Assembly (NCBI RefSeq): GCF_022749515.1
Contig: NZ_CP094242.1
Span: 2,418,001-2,482,000, forward strand
DNA length: 64,000 nucleotides
Origin: Morococcus cerebrosus
GTDB lineage: Bacteria > Pseudomonadota > Gammaproteobacteria > Burkholderiales > Neisseriaceae
Direction: 5' to 3'
The notes below the pieces were generated by a model, which worked only from the letters and a program-made list of their open reading frames with translations, was not told the origin of the DNA and ran no database searches. The translations under genes and the position numbers were made by a program. Shown in pieces: positions 18,578 to 27,053 of this stretch. The first letter of the stretch is position 1. The number at the start of each line of letters is the position of its first letter.

Positions 18578-19456
18578 TTAGCGGCAAAGGCTGTCCAGCC
18601 AAAGGCTTAGCGGATGCTGCCTGTCGAGCGCGCCGTAGCGTTTGAGGGCTTCGAGGGTAACGAGCTGGGCATCGTGCATCATGGTTTGGGACAACATGGT
18701 TTCGATGATTTGTGAAACGTTCATCAATTCAAACCCTGCGACTTCGCCGTCTTGGTTTTCGGGGCGGACGGTTTCGGGCAGGACGATGTCGAAGATGTGC
18801 AGGATTTCGTTGTGGATGCCGCGCGAGACGGGACGCAGGCTGTGGATTCGGGCGGCGGGTCGGAGGGTGTCGAGGGCGGGCGGCATCAGTCCGGCTTCTT
18901 CTTCGCTTTCGCGGCAGACGGCTTCAAACGGAGTTTCGCCGCTGGCAATGCCGCCACCGACGAGGTTGTCGAGTTTGTTGGGATCGATGGCTTTGTGCGG
19001 GCTGCGGCGGCCTATCCAAAAATACCAGCTACCGTCGGTTTGCACCAGTCCGTTGAGGTGGACGGCTTGGCTCATGAGTCCGAACGGGCGGAAGGCGGCG
19101 CGTTCCAACGCAAAGAGAATCTTGCCCGCGTCGTCGCACACGTCAAACTTTTCGTCGCGCCAGCCGTGCAGCAGTCCGAGGCTTTTCCATTCGTGCGCCA
19201 AGTGCTGCAAACTGTCGCCCATCGCCAGCCAGTTGTCTGTTTGCAGGCAGAGGTCGTCTGAAATTTCAGAAAGCCCTTCCTGCCAGTCTTGTTTGATCCG
19301 TTCGCGCCAAAACGGATTCAGACGACCCAAAGCCAGCCCGTTCAGATAGAGCGTGTTCCAGTCGTCCGACGCGCCGTAACTTGCCCGCGCCCAATCGTAG
19401 AGCGCGTCGTGGGTGCGGCGGTCGATCGTTTCGGAAAAACAAGGGTGCGAAGACAT
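18578..19456 (-). CDS. Nudix hydrolase with DUF4743 N-terminal domain
   Basis: A 292-residue protein. The N-terminal 110 or so residues match the DUF4743 type found in Tnr3-like Nudix proteins, which act on damaged thiamine diphosphate (oxo- or oxythiamine forms). The Nudix box is complete: GGIASGETPFEAVCRESEEEAG, shown here as two runs GGIASGETPFEAVCR and ESEEEAGLM. Position just upstream of an ABC importer ATPase fits a thiamine-salvage unit. Function by family; substrate not provable here. Confidence 0.85.
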   Translation of the reverse strand: MSSHPCFSETIDRRTHDALYDWARASYGASDDWNTLYLNGLALGRLNPFWRERIKQDWQEGLSEISDDLCLQTDNWLAMGDSLQHLAHEWKSLGLLHGWRDEKFDVCDDAGKILFALERAAFRPFGLMSQAVHLNGLVQTDGSWYFWIGRRSPHKAIDPNKLDNLVGGGIASGETPFEAVCRESEEEAGLMPPALDTLRPAARIHSLRPVSRGIHNEILHIFDIVLPETVRPENQDGEVAGFELMNVSQIIETMLSQTMMHDAQLVTLEALKRYGALDRQHPLSLWLDSLCR

Positions 19457-19611
19457 GGCCGTTCCTCAGTCCAATCATAAACATAAAGCGGATTGTATCT
19501 GCTTTGTTTCAATTTGCAATCAACTCTATCCATAGCCGGACGGTACACAATGCAAAGCCAAACCGCCTGAAAACCGCTATAATCGTCCCATTCTGTCGGA
19601 GGTCCAACACC

Positions 19612-20208
19612 ATGAGCGAATTGAGCGAAATTCTCGCCTATAATCAAAATTTTGTCGAATCGGGCGAATACGAAAAATATTTCACCGACAAATATCCCGG
19701 CCGCGAACTGGCCATCCTGTCCTGCATGGACGCGCGCATCATCGAACTGCTGCCCGACGCGCTCGGACTGAAAAACGGCGACGCCAAGCTCATCAAAAAC
19801 GCCGGCGCGGTCGTTACCCATCCTTGGGGTTCCGTCATGCGCAGCCTTTTGGTCGCCGTGTTCGAACTCAAAGTCAAAGAAATCATGGTCATTGCCCACT
19901 ACGATTGCGGCATGAAGGGGCTGAACGCCGCCGGTTTCCTTGAAAAAGTACACGAAAGCGACATCCCCGACGACCGCATCGAAACCTTGCGCAACGCGGG
20001 CATAAACCTCGACAACTGGCTGACCGGTTTCGACAACGTAGAAGACAGCGTCCGCCACACCGTCAAAGTCATCCGCAACCACCCGCTTATGCCCGCCGAC
20101 ATCGCCGTCCACGGACTCGTCATCCACCCGACCACCGGCAAACTCACCCTGGTTGTCGACGGCAGCCCCGAAGCAAAAAGCCTTTCAGACGACCCCGACA
20201 ACCCATAA
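19612..20208 (+). CDS. Beta-class carbonic anhydrase
   Basis: A 198-residue cytosolic enzyme interconverting CO2 and bicarbonate. Zinc ligands are visible as Cys in LSCMDAR and His/Cys in AHYDCGM; Asp-Arg of the catalytic dyad is in MDAR. The IKNAGAVVTHPWGSVMRSLL segment is typical of the short beta class (Cab/Rv1284 type). The start at 19612 follows CGGAGG; a longer in-frame upstream start has none. Divergent from the Nudix gene. The C-terminal coding end contains part of a DUS (LSDDP). Confidence 0.92.
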   Translation: MSELSEILAYNQNFVESGEYEKYFTDKYPGRELAILSCMDARIIELLPDALGLKNGDAKLIKNAGAVVTHPWGSVMRSLLVAVFELKVKEIMVIAHYDCGMKGLNAAGFLEKVHESDIPDDRIETLRNAGINLDNWLTGFDNVEDSVRHTVKVIRNHPLMPADIAVHGLVIHPTTGKLTLVVDGSPEAKSLSDDPDNP

Positions 20209-20265
20209 ACCCGACAGGTCGTCTGAAACCCAAACAGAGCGCACACCCCACACCCAAGGACACCC

Positions 20266-20877
20266 ATGAAAAACATCGGACTTTTCGGCGGCACCTTCGA
20301 CCCCATCCACAACGGCCACCTCCACATCGCCCGCGCCTTCGCCGACGAAATCGGACTCGACACCGTCGTCTTCCTGCCCGCAGGCGACCCCTACCACAAA
20401 GACCCGTCCCGCGCCCCCGCCCAAGACCGCCTCATCATGACCGAACTCGCCATCGCCGACGACCCCCGCTTCGCCGCCAGCGACTGCGACATCGTCCGCG
20501 ACGGCGCAACGTACACCTTCGACACCGTCCAAATCTTCCGCCAGCAATTCCCCGCCGCCCAACTTTGGTGGCTCATGGGCAGCGACAGCCTCATGAAACT
20601 GCACACTTGGAAAAAATGGCAGACCCTCGTGCGCCAAACCCACATCGCCGTCGCCATGCGCCAAGGCGACAACCTCAACCAAACCCCGCGCGAACTCCAC
20701 GCCTGGCTGGGCGAAGCCCTCCAAAACGGCAGCGTCCGCATCCTCAACGCCCCCCTGCACAACACCTCCTCCACCCAAATCCGCCAAACCCTCCAAAGCG
20801 GCAGACTTTCAGACGACCTCCCGCCCCAAGTCGCCCGCTACATCCGCGAACACAAACTGTACCAAAGCGGAAAATAG
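20266..20877 (+). CDS. nadD: Nicotinate-nucleotide adenylyltransferase
   Basis: Makes deamido-NAD from nicotinate mononucleotide and ATP. The 203-residue protein has the nucleotidyltransferase motif GGTFDPIHNGH (residues 7-17), a central WLMGSDSLMKLHTW and the C-terminal SSTQIRQ motif. First of three genes on the plus strand (nadD, rsfS, rlmH) in an order common in bacteria. A DUS lies 40 bp upstream. Codon usage is strongly C-rich. Confidence 0.95.
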   Translation: MKNIGLFGGTFDPIHNGHLHIARAFADEIGLDTVVFLPAGDPYHKDPSRAPAQDRLIMTELAIADDPRFAASDCDIVRDGATYTFDTVQIFRQQFPAAQLWWLMGSDSLMKLHTWKKWQTLVRQTHIAVAMRQGDNLNQTPRELHAWLGEALQNGSVRILNAPLHNTSSTQIRQTLQSGRLSDDLPPQVARYIREHKLYQSGK

Positions 20878-20944
20878 CGTAAATTCATACAGATAAGTTA
20901 TAATACCGTCCAAACCCCATTTCATTCCCACCATTAGGAAAACA

Positions 20945-21331
20945 ATGAACGAACAAGAACTGCAAGACCTGCAAAAAATGGTCGAAACCGCCGTCGAAGC
21001 CCTCGAAGACATCAAAGCCAAAGACATCTCCGTCCTCGAAACCCAAGAAAAAACCTCACTGTTCGCCCGCATGATCATCGCCAGCGGCGACAGCACCCGC
21101 CAAGTCAAAGCCCTCGCCAACAACGTCGCCGTCAGCCTCAAAGAAGCCGGCTTCGAAATCCTCAGCACCGAAGGCGACAGCGGCGAATGGACGCTCGTTG
21201 ACGCAGGCGACCTCGTCGTCCACGTCATGCTGCCCGCCGTCCGCGACTTCTACGACATCGACACCCTCTGGGGCGGCGAAAAACCCAGCTTCCACGCCGG
21301 TGCGCAAAAACCCTGGCACGCCGCCGACTAA
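20945..21331 (+). CDS. rsfS: Ribosomal silencing factor RsfS
   Basis: A 128-residue DUF143 protein that binds uL14 on the large subunit and blocks subunit joining under starvation. Typical segments: VEALEDIKAKDISVLE, FARMIIASGDSTRQVKALA and the C-terminal VDAGDLVVHVMLPAVRDFYDIDTLWG. Starts after AGGAAAAC. Sits 67 bp after nadD. Confidence 0.95.
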   Translation: MNEQELQDLQKMVETAVEALEDIKAKDISVLETQEKTSLFARMIIASGDSTRQVKALANNVAVSLKEAGFEILSTEGDSGEWTLVDAGDLVVHVMLPAVRDFYDIDTLWGGEKPSFHAGAQKPWHAAD

Positions 21332-21340
21332 GCCATCACC

Positions 21341-21371
21341 CCAAGCCGTCTGTGCATACAGACGGCTTTAT
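21341..21371 (+). terminator. Terminator after rsfS
   Basis: AAGCCGTCTG TGCATA CAGACGGCTTTATT hairpin. It contains the GCCGTCTG core of the meningococcal DUS dialect, not the full 10-mer. Confidence 0.75.
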
Positions 21372-21480
21372 TGCGCACGCCCTACCCCCTTTTTGCCCAA
21401 ACCGAAGCTTTCAGACGACCCCTTGACCGAACAATAAAAATATCGGATTCAAGAATCCCGTTTCAACATCATTCAAACCA

Positions 21481-21511
21481 AAAGGTCGTCTGAAACCTTT
21501 CAGACGACCCC
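21481..21511 (+). terminator. Inverted DUS hairpin before rlmH
   Basis: AAAGGTCGTCTGAAA and TTTCAGACGACCCC; lies 20 bp ahead of rlmH, so its role as terminator is uncertain. Confidence 0.6.
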
Positions 21512-21529
21512 ATCCGACCAAGGAAACCC

Positions 21530-22000
21530 ATGAACATCACCGTCCTCGCCGTCGGCACCAAAATGCCCCGCTGGGTGGACGAAGCCGTCGGCGAATACGC
21601 CAAACGCTTCGGACGCGACGTCGCCTACACCCTCAAAGAAATCAAACCCGAAAAACGCGGCGCAGGCGTCAACGCCGCACAAGGCATGGCGGCGGAAGAA
21701 AAACGCATCCTCGAAGCCATCCCCCAAGGCGCATTCCTCATCGTCCTCGACGAACGCGGCAAAGCCCCGACCTCCGTCGAGCTGGCGGAACACCTCAAAA
21801 GCTGGCAGCAAAACGGCGAACACGTCTGCTTCGTCATCGGCGGCGCCGACGGCATGACCGACCGCCTCAAACAACAAGCCCGCATGATGATGCGCCTCTC
21901 CAGCCTCACCCTCCCGCACGGCATGGTGCGCGTCCTGCTGACCGAACAGCTCTACCGCGCCGTTTCCATCCTCCACAACCATCCCTACCACCGCGAATGA
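21530..22000 (+). CDS. rlmH: 23S rRNA (pseudouridine1915-N3)-methyltransferase
   Basis: A 156-residue SPOUT-class methyltransferase. Visible motifs: FLIVLDERGKAPTSVELA, the knot segment FVIGGADGM and the C-terminal LPHGMVRVLLTEQLYRAVSI with conserved HPYHRE end. Length is standard. Start follows AAGGAAACCC. Confidence 0.96.
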   Translation: MNITVLAVGTKMPRWVDEAVGEYAKRFGRDVAYTLKEIKPEKRGAGVNAAQGMAAEEKRILEAIPQGAFLIVLDERGKAPTSVELAEHLKSWQQNGEHVCFVIGGADGMTDRLKQQARMMMRLSSLTLPHGMVRVLLTEQLYRAVSILHNHPYHRE

Positions 22001-22095
22001 CAAAAGCCGTACCCATAGGCAGGCTTTTCGGCTTAAAAGTAATTACTTGAAGTTATAGGAATTTTTTGTTACAAACAATTTAATCAAGAAAATCC

Positions 22096-22124
22096 TTGAC
22101 ACCTTCCCGGAATGAAAGTATAGT
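22096..22124 (+). promoter_or_regulatory. Sigma-70 promoter of the initiator tRNA
   Basis: TTGACA (22096-22101), 17-bp spacer, TATAGT (22119-22124), 12 bp before the mature tRNA 5' end. Confidence 0.85.
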
Positions 22125-22136
22125 TTTAGCTTCTGA

Positions 22137-22213
<77 letters not shown>

Positions 22214-22218
22214 ATTTT

Positions 22219-22248
22219 AAAAACCCTCGGTTTTCCGAGGGTTTTTTG
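22219..22248 (+). terminator. Intrinsic terminator after tRNA-fMet
   Basis: AAAACCCTCGGTTTTCCGAGGGTTTTTTG hairpin (CCCTCGG / CCGAGGG) with T run. Confidence 0.9.
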
Positions 22249-22416
22249 TTGCCCGCCATTTCGGTAAAACGGCAAACAGGTTGGTTGCTGCGGGAAGGCG
22301 TTATGACCGGTTCGTTTATTTTTGATACATTCTCTGTCCTCGCGCAGGTGGGGCGGAAATGGCGCGCCGACAAATAAGCGGTATCGATGTAAACGGGCCG
22401 GCTATGCCGTATTGTA

Positions 22417-22449
22417 AAAGGTCGTCTGAAAACTTTCAGACGACCTTCA
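22417..22449 (-). terminator. Inverted DUS terminator
   Basis: AAAGGTCGTCTGAAAA / TTTCAGACGACCTT, downstream of the minus-strand gene ending at 22478. Confidence 0.75.
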
Positions 22450-22477
22450 ATCTTTTTTCTCAATATGCCGCAACGGC

Positions 22478-22753
22478 TTAACGTTTTTTCTTGGCGTTTT
22501 TCTTTTCGGCGGTGGCAAGGCGCATGGCGACGAATTCGACCATCAGTTCTTTTTTCGTCCAGAAGAAGTTTTTCATTTTTTCCAGAGAATAGATTTTGCG
22601 CACCATCATGGGCAGGCCGGCATGGATGATGGCGGCGACTTCGCCGTTGCGGGTTTCGTCCGCCATGGCGGTTTTGAGGTCGGTCTGGTTGGCGGCAAGG
22701 TAGTCGCCGAGTTGTTTTTGAACGCTGGTGCTGATTTCAAATTGCTTAATCAT
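22478..22753 (-). CDS. Conserved-looking small cytoplasmic protein
   Basis: Ninety-one residues starting MIKQFEISTSVQKQLGDYLA and ending in a lysine-rich tail (TAEKKNAKKKR). No signal peptide or membrane segment; mostly helical by composition. A ribosome site (GGAAAG) precedes the start. It is a compact single gene with its own DUS terminator. No family recognised; the basic tail might bind nucleic acid, which is only a guess. Confidence 0.7.
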   Translation of the reverse strand: MIKQFEISTSVQKQLGDYLAANQTDLKTAMADETRNGEVAAIIHAGLPMMVRKIYSLEKMKNFFWTKKELMVEFVAMRLATAEKKNAKKKR

Positions 22754-22810
22754 GTTTTCTTTCCGTTTTGTGTTTTTCCCGCGGGGAGTGGGTATATTAG
22801 TTTAATTACA

Positions 22811-22974
22811 TATGCATTCTAACAAAATCTAATCTTATTGCATATAAACAGTCTGGAATTATGATGTGATTTACCATTTTTCGGGTATAAAACAGACAGT
22901 CGTTGACATAAAGAAAACAGCCGCTGCGGTTTGGCGGGTAAAATACGCGTTTTCGAGCGTGAGGTCGTCTGAAA
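22811..22974 (+). repeat. Direct repeat A (left copy, hemJ promoter region)
   Basis: About 165 bp (for example CTAATCTTATTGCATAT, GTTGACATAAAGAAAACAGC and GTTTGGCGGGTAAAATA) recurs imperfectly as two halves at 27817-27920 and 30948-31016, split there by an IS630 element. The right part probably contains the hemJ promoter and leader. Confidence 0.75.
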
Positions 22975-23400
22975 ATGTATTTGTGGTTTAAGCTCTTGCA
23001 TGTGTTTTTTGTGATTTCGTGGTTCGCCGGACTGTTTTACCTGCCGCGGATTTTTGTGAATCTGGCGCAGGTCGAAGCGGCGGAGCAGCCGGTGGAATAT
23101 GAGCGGCTCTCGGCGATGGCGCGGCGGCTGTATAAGTTTATGTCGCCGTTGGGGTTCGGGACGCTGGTGTGCGGCATTGTGATTCCGTTTGTGACGGGCT
23201 GGTGGGGGCAGGGCTGGCTGCATGTGAAGCTGTCGATGGGCCTGCTGCTTTTGGCTTATCAATTTTATTGCGGCGCGCTGCTTCGCGGTTTTGAGGAAAA
23301 ACGCAATGCGCATTCGCACAAGTGGTACAGGGTGTTTAACGAAGTGCCTGTATTGATGATGGTCGTCGCTTTGTATATGGTGGTGTTCAAGCCGTTTTAA
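22975..23400 (+). CDS. hemJ: HemJ-type protoporphyrinogen oxidase
   Basis: A 141-residue membrane protein of the HemJ (UPF0093) family, which oxidises protoporphyrinogen IX to protoporphyrin IX in haem synthesis. Four hydrophobic segments are visible. The N-terminal KLLHVFFVISWFAGLFYLPR holds the conserved His and Arg, and the later HVKLSMGLLLL segment holds the second conserved His/Lys. A DUS directly abuts the start codon, and its AGG probably serves as the ribosome site. Followed by a CYTH gene on the same strand. Confidence 0.9.
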   Translation: MYLWFKLLHVFFVISWFAGLFYLPRIFVNLAQVEAAEQPVEYERLSAMARRLYKFMSPLGFGTLVCGIVIPFVTGWWGQGWLHVKLSMGLLLLAYQFYCGALLRGFEEKRNAHSHKWYRVFNEVPVLMMVVALYMVVFKPF

Positions 23401-23463
23401 GGTGTGTGCGAAACCTGCAAAACCTGTTTTCAGACGACCTTCTTTTATATTGGAATCAAACAG

Positions 23464-23928
23464 ATGACTATTGAAATCGAACGCCGCTTCCTGTTGAAAA
23501 ACGATGACTGGAAGCGCGAAGCCTCTGCGCCGCAAGTGTTGCAGCAGGGCTATTTGAGCGTGGAAAAAGAGCGCACCATCCGCGTGCGCATTATTGACGA
23601 TAAGGCTTGGTTGACTTTGAAAGGCTATATTTCGGATGTCAGCCGCAGCGAGTTTGAATACGAAATTCCTTTGGCGCACGCGCAGCAGATGATGGAGACG
23701 ATGTGTCCGTTTAAGATGGAAAAACACCGTTATCGGGTGGAATTTAATGGCTTTGTGTTTGAAATCGACGAGTATTTCGGCGATAACGCGCCTTTGGTGG
23801 TGGCGGAGGTCGAGCTACCTGCGGAAGATACACCGTTTGAAAAACCGGACTGGCTGGGCGCGGAGATTACGTCGGAAGGAAAATTTACCAATGCGTATTT
23901 GAGCAAGCATCCTTATTCGACTTGGTAG
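23464..23928 (+). CDS. CYTH-domain inorganic triphosphatase-like protein
   Basis: A 154-residue CYTH domain starting at 23464 (MTIEIERRFLL). The signature ExExR (EIERR) coordinates metal; further conserved charged pairs are RTIRVRI, LTLKG, EFEYEI, KHRYRV, EIDEY and VVAEVEL, the beta-strand acidic/basic pattern of the triphosphate tunnel. Stand-alone bacterial members hydrolyse tripolyphosphate or similar compounds. An earlier ATG at 23404 would read through a DUS and is disfavoured. A DUS (23432-23443) lies between hemJ and this gene. Confidence 0.9.
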   Translation: MTIEIERRFLLKNDDWKREASAPQVLQQGYLSVEKERTIRVRIIDDKAWLTLKGYISDVSRSEFEYEIPLAHAQQMMETMCPFKMEKHRYRVEFNGFVFEIDEYFGDNAPLVVAEVELPAEDTPFEKPDWLGAEITSEGKFTNAYLSKHPYSTW

Positions 23929-24018
23929 GCGGGTTGGGGGAATAACGGTACGCCGCCGATACTGGATGCGGATTGTAGCGTGGGCTTTGCCCACGGAAAA
24001 AGGCTTGGTTGAGAATCA

Positions 24019-24052
24019 AAAAGGTCGTCTGAAAGTAGGTTTCAGACGACCT
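24019..24052 (+). terminator. Inverted DUS terminator after CYTH gene
   Basis: AAAAAGGTCGTCTGAAA and TTTCAGACGACCTG. Confidence 0.75.
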
Positions 24053-24064
24053 GAAGTTCGTCCC

Positions 24065-24601
24065 AAGACCTTTGCAAAATTCCCCGAAATCCCCTAAATT
24101 TCCATCAAGACATTTAGGGGATTTCTCATGAGCACCTTCTTCCAGCAAACCGCACAAGCCATGATCGCCAAACACATCGACCGCTTCCCATTATTGAAGT
24201 TGGATCAGGTGATTGATTGGCAGCCGATCGAGCAATACCTGAACCGTCAAAGAACCCGTTACCTTAGAGACCACCGCGGCCGTCCCGCCTATCCCCTGTT
24301 GTCCATGTTCAAAGCCGTCCTGCTCGGACAATGGCACAGCCTCTCCGATCCCGAACTCGAACACAGCCTCATCACCCGCATCGATTTCAACCTGTTTTGC
24401 CGTTTTGACGAACTGAGCATCCCCGATTACAGCACCTTATGCCGCTACCGCAACTGGCTGGCGCAAGACGACACCCTGTCCGAATTGCTGGAACTGATTA
24501 ACCGACAACTGACCGAAAAAAACCCAAAAGTAGAGAAAGCATCCGCCGCCGTCATTGATGCCACCATTATTCAGACCGCCGGCAGCAAACAGCGTCAGGC
24601 C
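24065..24601 (+). mobile_element. IS1106-like element A (5' fragment)
   Basis: Left end AAGACCTTTGCAAAATTCCCC followed by the first half of the element. The sequence stops at 24601 where inverted element B begins (GAGACCTTTGC); the 3' half is absent. Confidence 0.85.
24128..24601 (+). pseudogene. Truncated IS5-family transposase (copy A)
   Basis: Encodes the N-terminal 158 residues of the IS1106-type transposase, from MSTFFQQTAQAMIAKHIDRF to GSKQRQA, with the DUF772-like DNA-binding half and the first catalytic Asp (AAVIDATIIQ). It then runs into the terminal repeat of element B and loses the remaining DDE residues. Intact copies of this family run to about 335 residues. Confidence 0.88.
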
Positions 24602-24748
24602 GAGACCTTTGCAAAAAAGCCCTTCCCTCGACAACCGAAACCCAAACACAGTTTTTCGGCTGTTTTCGTTTCAAATATCCACTAATTCTACCCAAACACC
24701 CCCTTAATCTTCCCCAGACGCCCCATAATCGGGCATCCGGGCCGCCTT

Positions 24749-25942
24749 TTAGGCAGCAGCGGGCACACTTAGCCTGTTAGCCGCTTTCAACAGGTTCAAA
24801 CACATCGCCTTCAGATGGCTTTGCGCACTCACTTTGAACAGACCAAAATAGGCTGCCTGGGCGTAGCGGAATTTACGGTGCAGCGTACCGAAGCTTTGTT
24901 CGACCACATAACGGGTCTTCGACAAATATCGGTTGCGTTTGGTTTGCGCTTCCGTCAGCGGACGGTTGCGGCAGGCTTTGCGCATAATGCCGTCTGACAA
25001 CTGATGCTCTTTCAGATGTTGCCGGTTTTCCTTACTGTCGTAGCCTTTGTCGGCATAGACGGTCGTACCTTCGGCAATGCCTTCCAACAAAGGGGACAGA
25101 TGGTTGCACTCATGGGTATTGGCAGGAGTGATGTGCAGTTTCTCGATATAGCCTTCCTCATCGGTACGGGTATGTTGTTTGTAACCGAGTTTGTAGAGGC
25201 CGTTTTTCTTTGTCCAACGGGCATCTTTGTCCTTACTCGGTGTGGTTTGTCCGCTGACTTGTCCTTCCTCGTCGACTTCTATGGCCTGACGCTGTTTGTT
25301 GCCGGCAGTCTGAATAATGGTGGCATCAATGACGGCGGCGGATGCCTTCTCTAATTTTAGGTTTTTTCCGGTCAGTTGTCGGTTAATCAGTTCCAGCAAT
25401 TCGGACAGGGTGTCGTCTTGCGCCAGCCAGTTGCGGTAGCGGCATAAGGTGCTGTAATCGGGGATGCTCAGTTCGTCAAAACGGCAAAACAGGTTGAAAT
25501 CGATGCGGGTGATGAGGCTGTGTTCGAGTTCGGGATCGGAGAGGCTGTGCCATTGTCCGAACAGGACGGCTTTGAACATGGACAACAGGGGATAGGCGGG
25601 ACGGCCGCGGTGGTCTCTAAGGTAACGGGTTCTTTGACGATTCAGGTATTGTTCGATCGGTTGCCAATCAATCACTTGGAGATCTTTGCAATAACATAGG
25701 GTACTAAAATTTTATGCTCAATCTCATTTTCAAAATGCAAAACTTTTCTGATTTTTCCTACTTTTTGCTCAATATTAGGAAGGTTTTAGGCAATTGAAAA
25801 TTTTTTGGCGCATTTTTATGCGTCAAATTTCGTTAACAGACTATTTTTGCAAAGGTCTCACTTGATCTAACTTCAATAGTGGGAAGCGGTCGATGTGTTT
25901 GGCAATCATGGCTTGTGCGGTTTGCTGGAAGAAGGTGCTCAT
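24749..25942 (-). pseudogene. IS5-family transposase split by MITE (copy B)
   Basis: The N-terminal 26 or so residues (25860-25942, MSTFFQQ to KLDQ) are separated by the MITE from the remaining 308 (24749-25675, MIDWQPIEQ onward). The C-terminal part is otherwise intact, with AAVIDATIIQ, TTVYADKGYDS and the final catalytic region KTRYVVEQSFGTLHRKFRY. Confidence 0.88.
25679..25859. mobile_element. MITE with IS1106-like ends
   Basis: 181 bp with inverted ends GAGATCTTTGCAATA and TTTTTGCAAAGGTCTC, non-coding and AT-rich, flanked by the 5-bp duplication ACTTG (25674-25678, 25860-25864). The ends match the IS1106-like copies around it, so that transposase may have moved it. Confidence 0.8.
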
Positions 25943-26042
25943 GAGAAATCCCCTAAGTGTCTTGGTGGTAATTTAGGGGATTTTGGGGGATTTTGGGGAA
26001 TTTTGCAAAGGTCTCTCAATATATTTTAGTTTGAGAGGAAAC

Positions 26043-26219
26043 ATGGATTTGTTATCTACTGTCGAACGTTATTCAAAGTTAGAAATCCCCAAAGCAACCA
26101 ATTTTCTTAAGAGTCGCTTTGGGTATATGGCACAGCTTTTAAGATACTTTTTAGTTATAATCTCAAATTTTCTTTATAACATAAAAATAAATATTAAGTT
26201 CTCTATGGGTTATCCATAG
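26043..26219 (+). CDS. Short hypothetical ORF in AT-rich island
   Basis: Fifty-eight codons from an ATG with GAGAGGAAAC upstream. It has a C-terminal hydrophobic stretch (LLRYFLVIISNFLYNI) and could be a small membrane protein. It converges on the NlpC/P60 gene and abuts the IS terminus, so it may be a remnant. Confidence 0.35.
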   Translation: MDLLSTVERYSKLEIPKATNFLKSRFGYMAQLLRYFLVIISNFLYNIKINIKFSMGYP

Positions 26220-26246
26220 AAAAATTTTAGGTTATTTATTATTTTA

Positions 26247-27053
26247 TCATAAAGATCGAGAAAAACCTCTCTGTTGTTCGTTTTTATTTTCCTGAACGGC
26301 TAATTCTTGGACTTTTTCCTGTTCAATACGCTCATTAGCTATTTGATTAAAACGAGCTACCTCATCAGAATTGTCTGCAAGAACCTTTCTAGCGTATGAA
26401 CCGTCGGCATCACTTACTAAGCCCTTAAGCATAGCACTCAGCTCTTCAAATTTTGATTGTTGTTTAGTTTCCTCCACCTGTGGCTTCATCTCAGGTTTAA
26501 TGAAATTTTCCTTCGCTCTTAACGCTCCGTGAAAAATTGTTTTATTATCCCAATAACTATTCCCTGTCATCACTACTTCAGCAGGGCCTGTTGATGTTTG
26601 TGAACCAAAAAAATGGATACGACCTTTTTCATCATACTCTTTGAAAATGGCAATGTGTTGAGCACCGTTAGGCATCGTCATCATCAGTAAGTCACCTGGT
26701 TTCAAGCTACCATCAGTTTTAGCGGAACTAGGCAGTACATCAAAATTTTCTTTAGCATAACCAGTTAGTTTATTCCCTTGAAATAACGTGTGCGTTGTAA
26801 ATTCACCTGCTGATTTTTTAAGGTTAAACCCAGCACCATGTAATGAATAATAAACTAAGGAAGAACAATCAACCCCTTTTCTTCCATCATGGTCTTTATC
26901 TTCATTAAAACGAGAGGGATCAATTTTTTCACCTCTACTATTGGCTGAGCGACCAGCTAAATCATGTCGCCCATACTCATGTGTACTCTTTGAAAAATTA
27001 GCTTCTGCAAACCCGATAATCCTTTGGTTTTGGCGTTCTTGAATTTCAGACAT
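26247..27053 (-). CDS. NlpC/P60-like peptidase without signal peptide
   Basis: A 268-residue protein. The central domain (about residues 45-165) shows the NlpC/P60 or CHAP-type pattern: nucleophile Cys in GVDCSSLVYYSLHGAGF, then KPGDLLMMTMPNGAQHIAIF with the catalytic His. The N-terminus has no signal sequence. The C-terminal 100 residues are helical and charged, ending in a Gln-rich tail (VQENKNEQQRGFSRSL). A cell-wall amidase that lacks Sec export and carries a tail domain resembles a secreted interbacterial effector; no secretion genes or obvious immunity gene are nearby. AT-rich unlike its host. AAGGAA precedes the start. Confidence 0.7.
   Translation of the reverse strand: MSEIQERQNQRIIGFAEANFSKSTHEYGRHDLAGRSANSRGEKIDPSRFNEDKDHDGRKGVDCSSLVYYSLHGAGFNLKKSAGEFTTHTLFQGNKLTGYAKENFDVLPSSAKTDGSLKPGDLLMMTMPNGAQHIAIFKEYDEKGRIHFFGSQTSTGPAEVVMTGNSYWDNKTIFHGALRAKENFIKPEMKPQVEETKQQSKFEELSAMLKGLVSDADGSYARKVLADNSDEVARFNQIANERIEQEKVQELAVQENKNEQQRGFSRSL

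Larger units (their letters stand above)
24602..26015 (-). mobile_element. IS1106-like element B, interrupted by a MITE
   Basis: Inverted copy bounded by GAGACCTTTGC (24602) and GCAAAGGTCTC (ending 26015). Subtracting the 181-bp MITE and its 5-bp duplication leaves about 1228 bp, 10-11 bp longer than copy C because of an extra GATTTTGGGGG unit near 25985. Confidence 0.88.
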
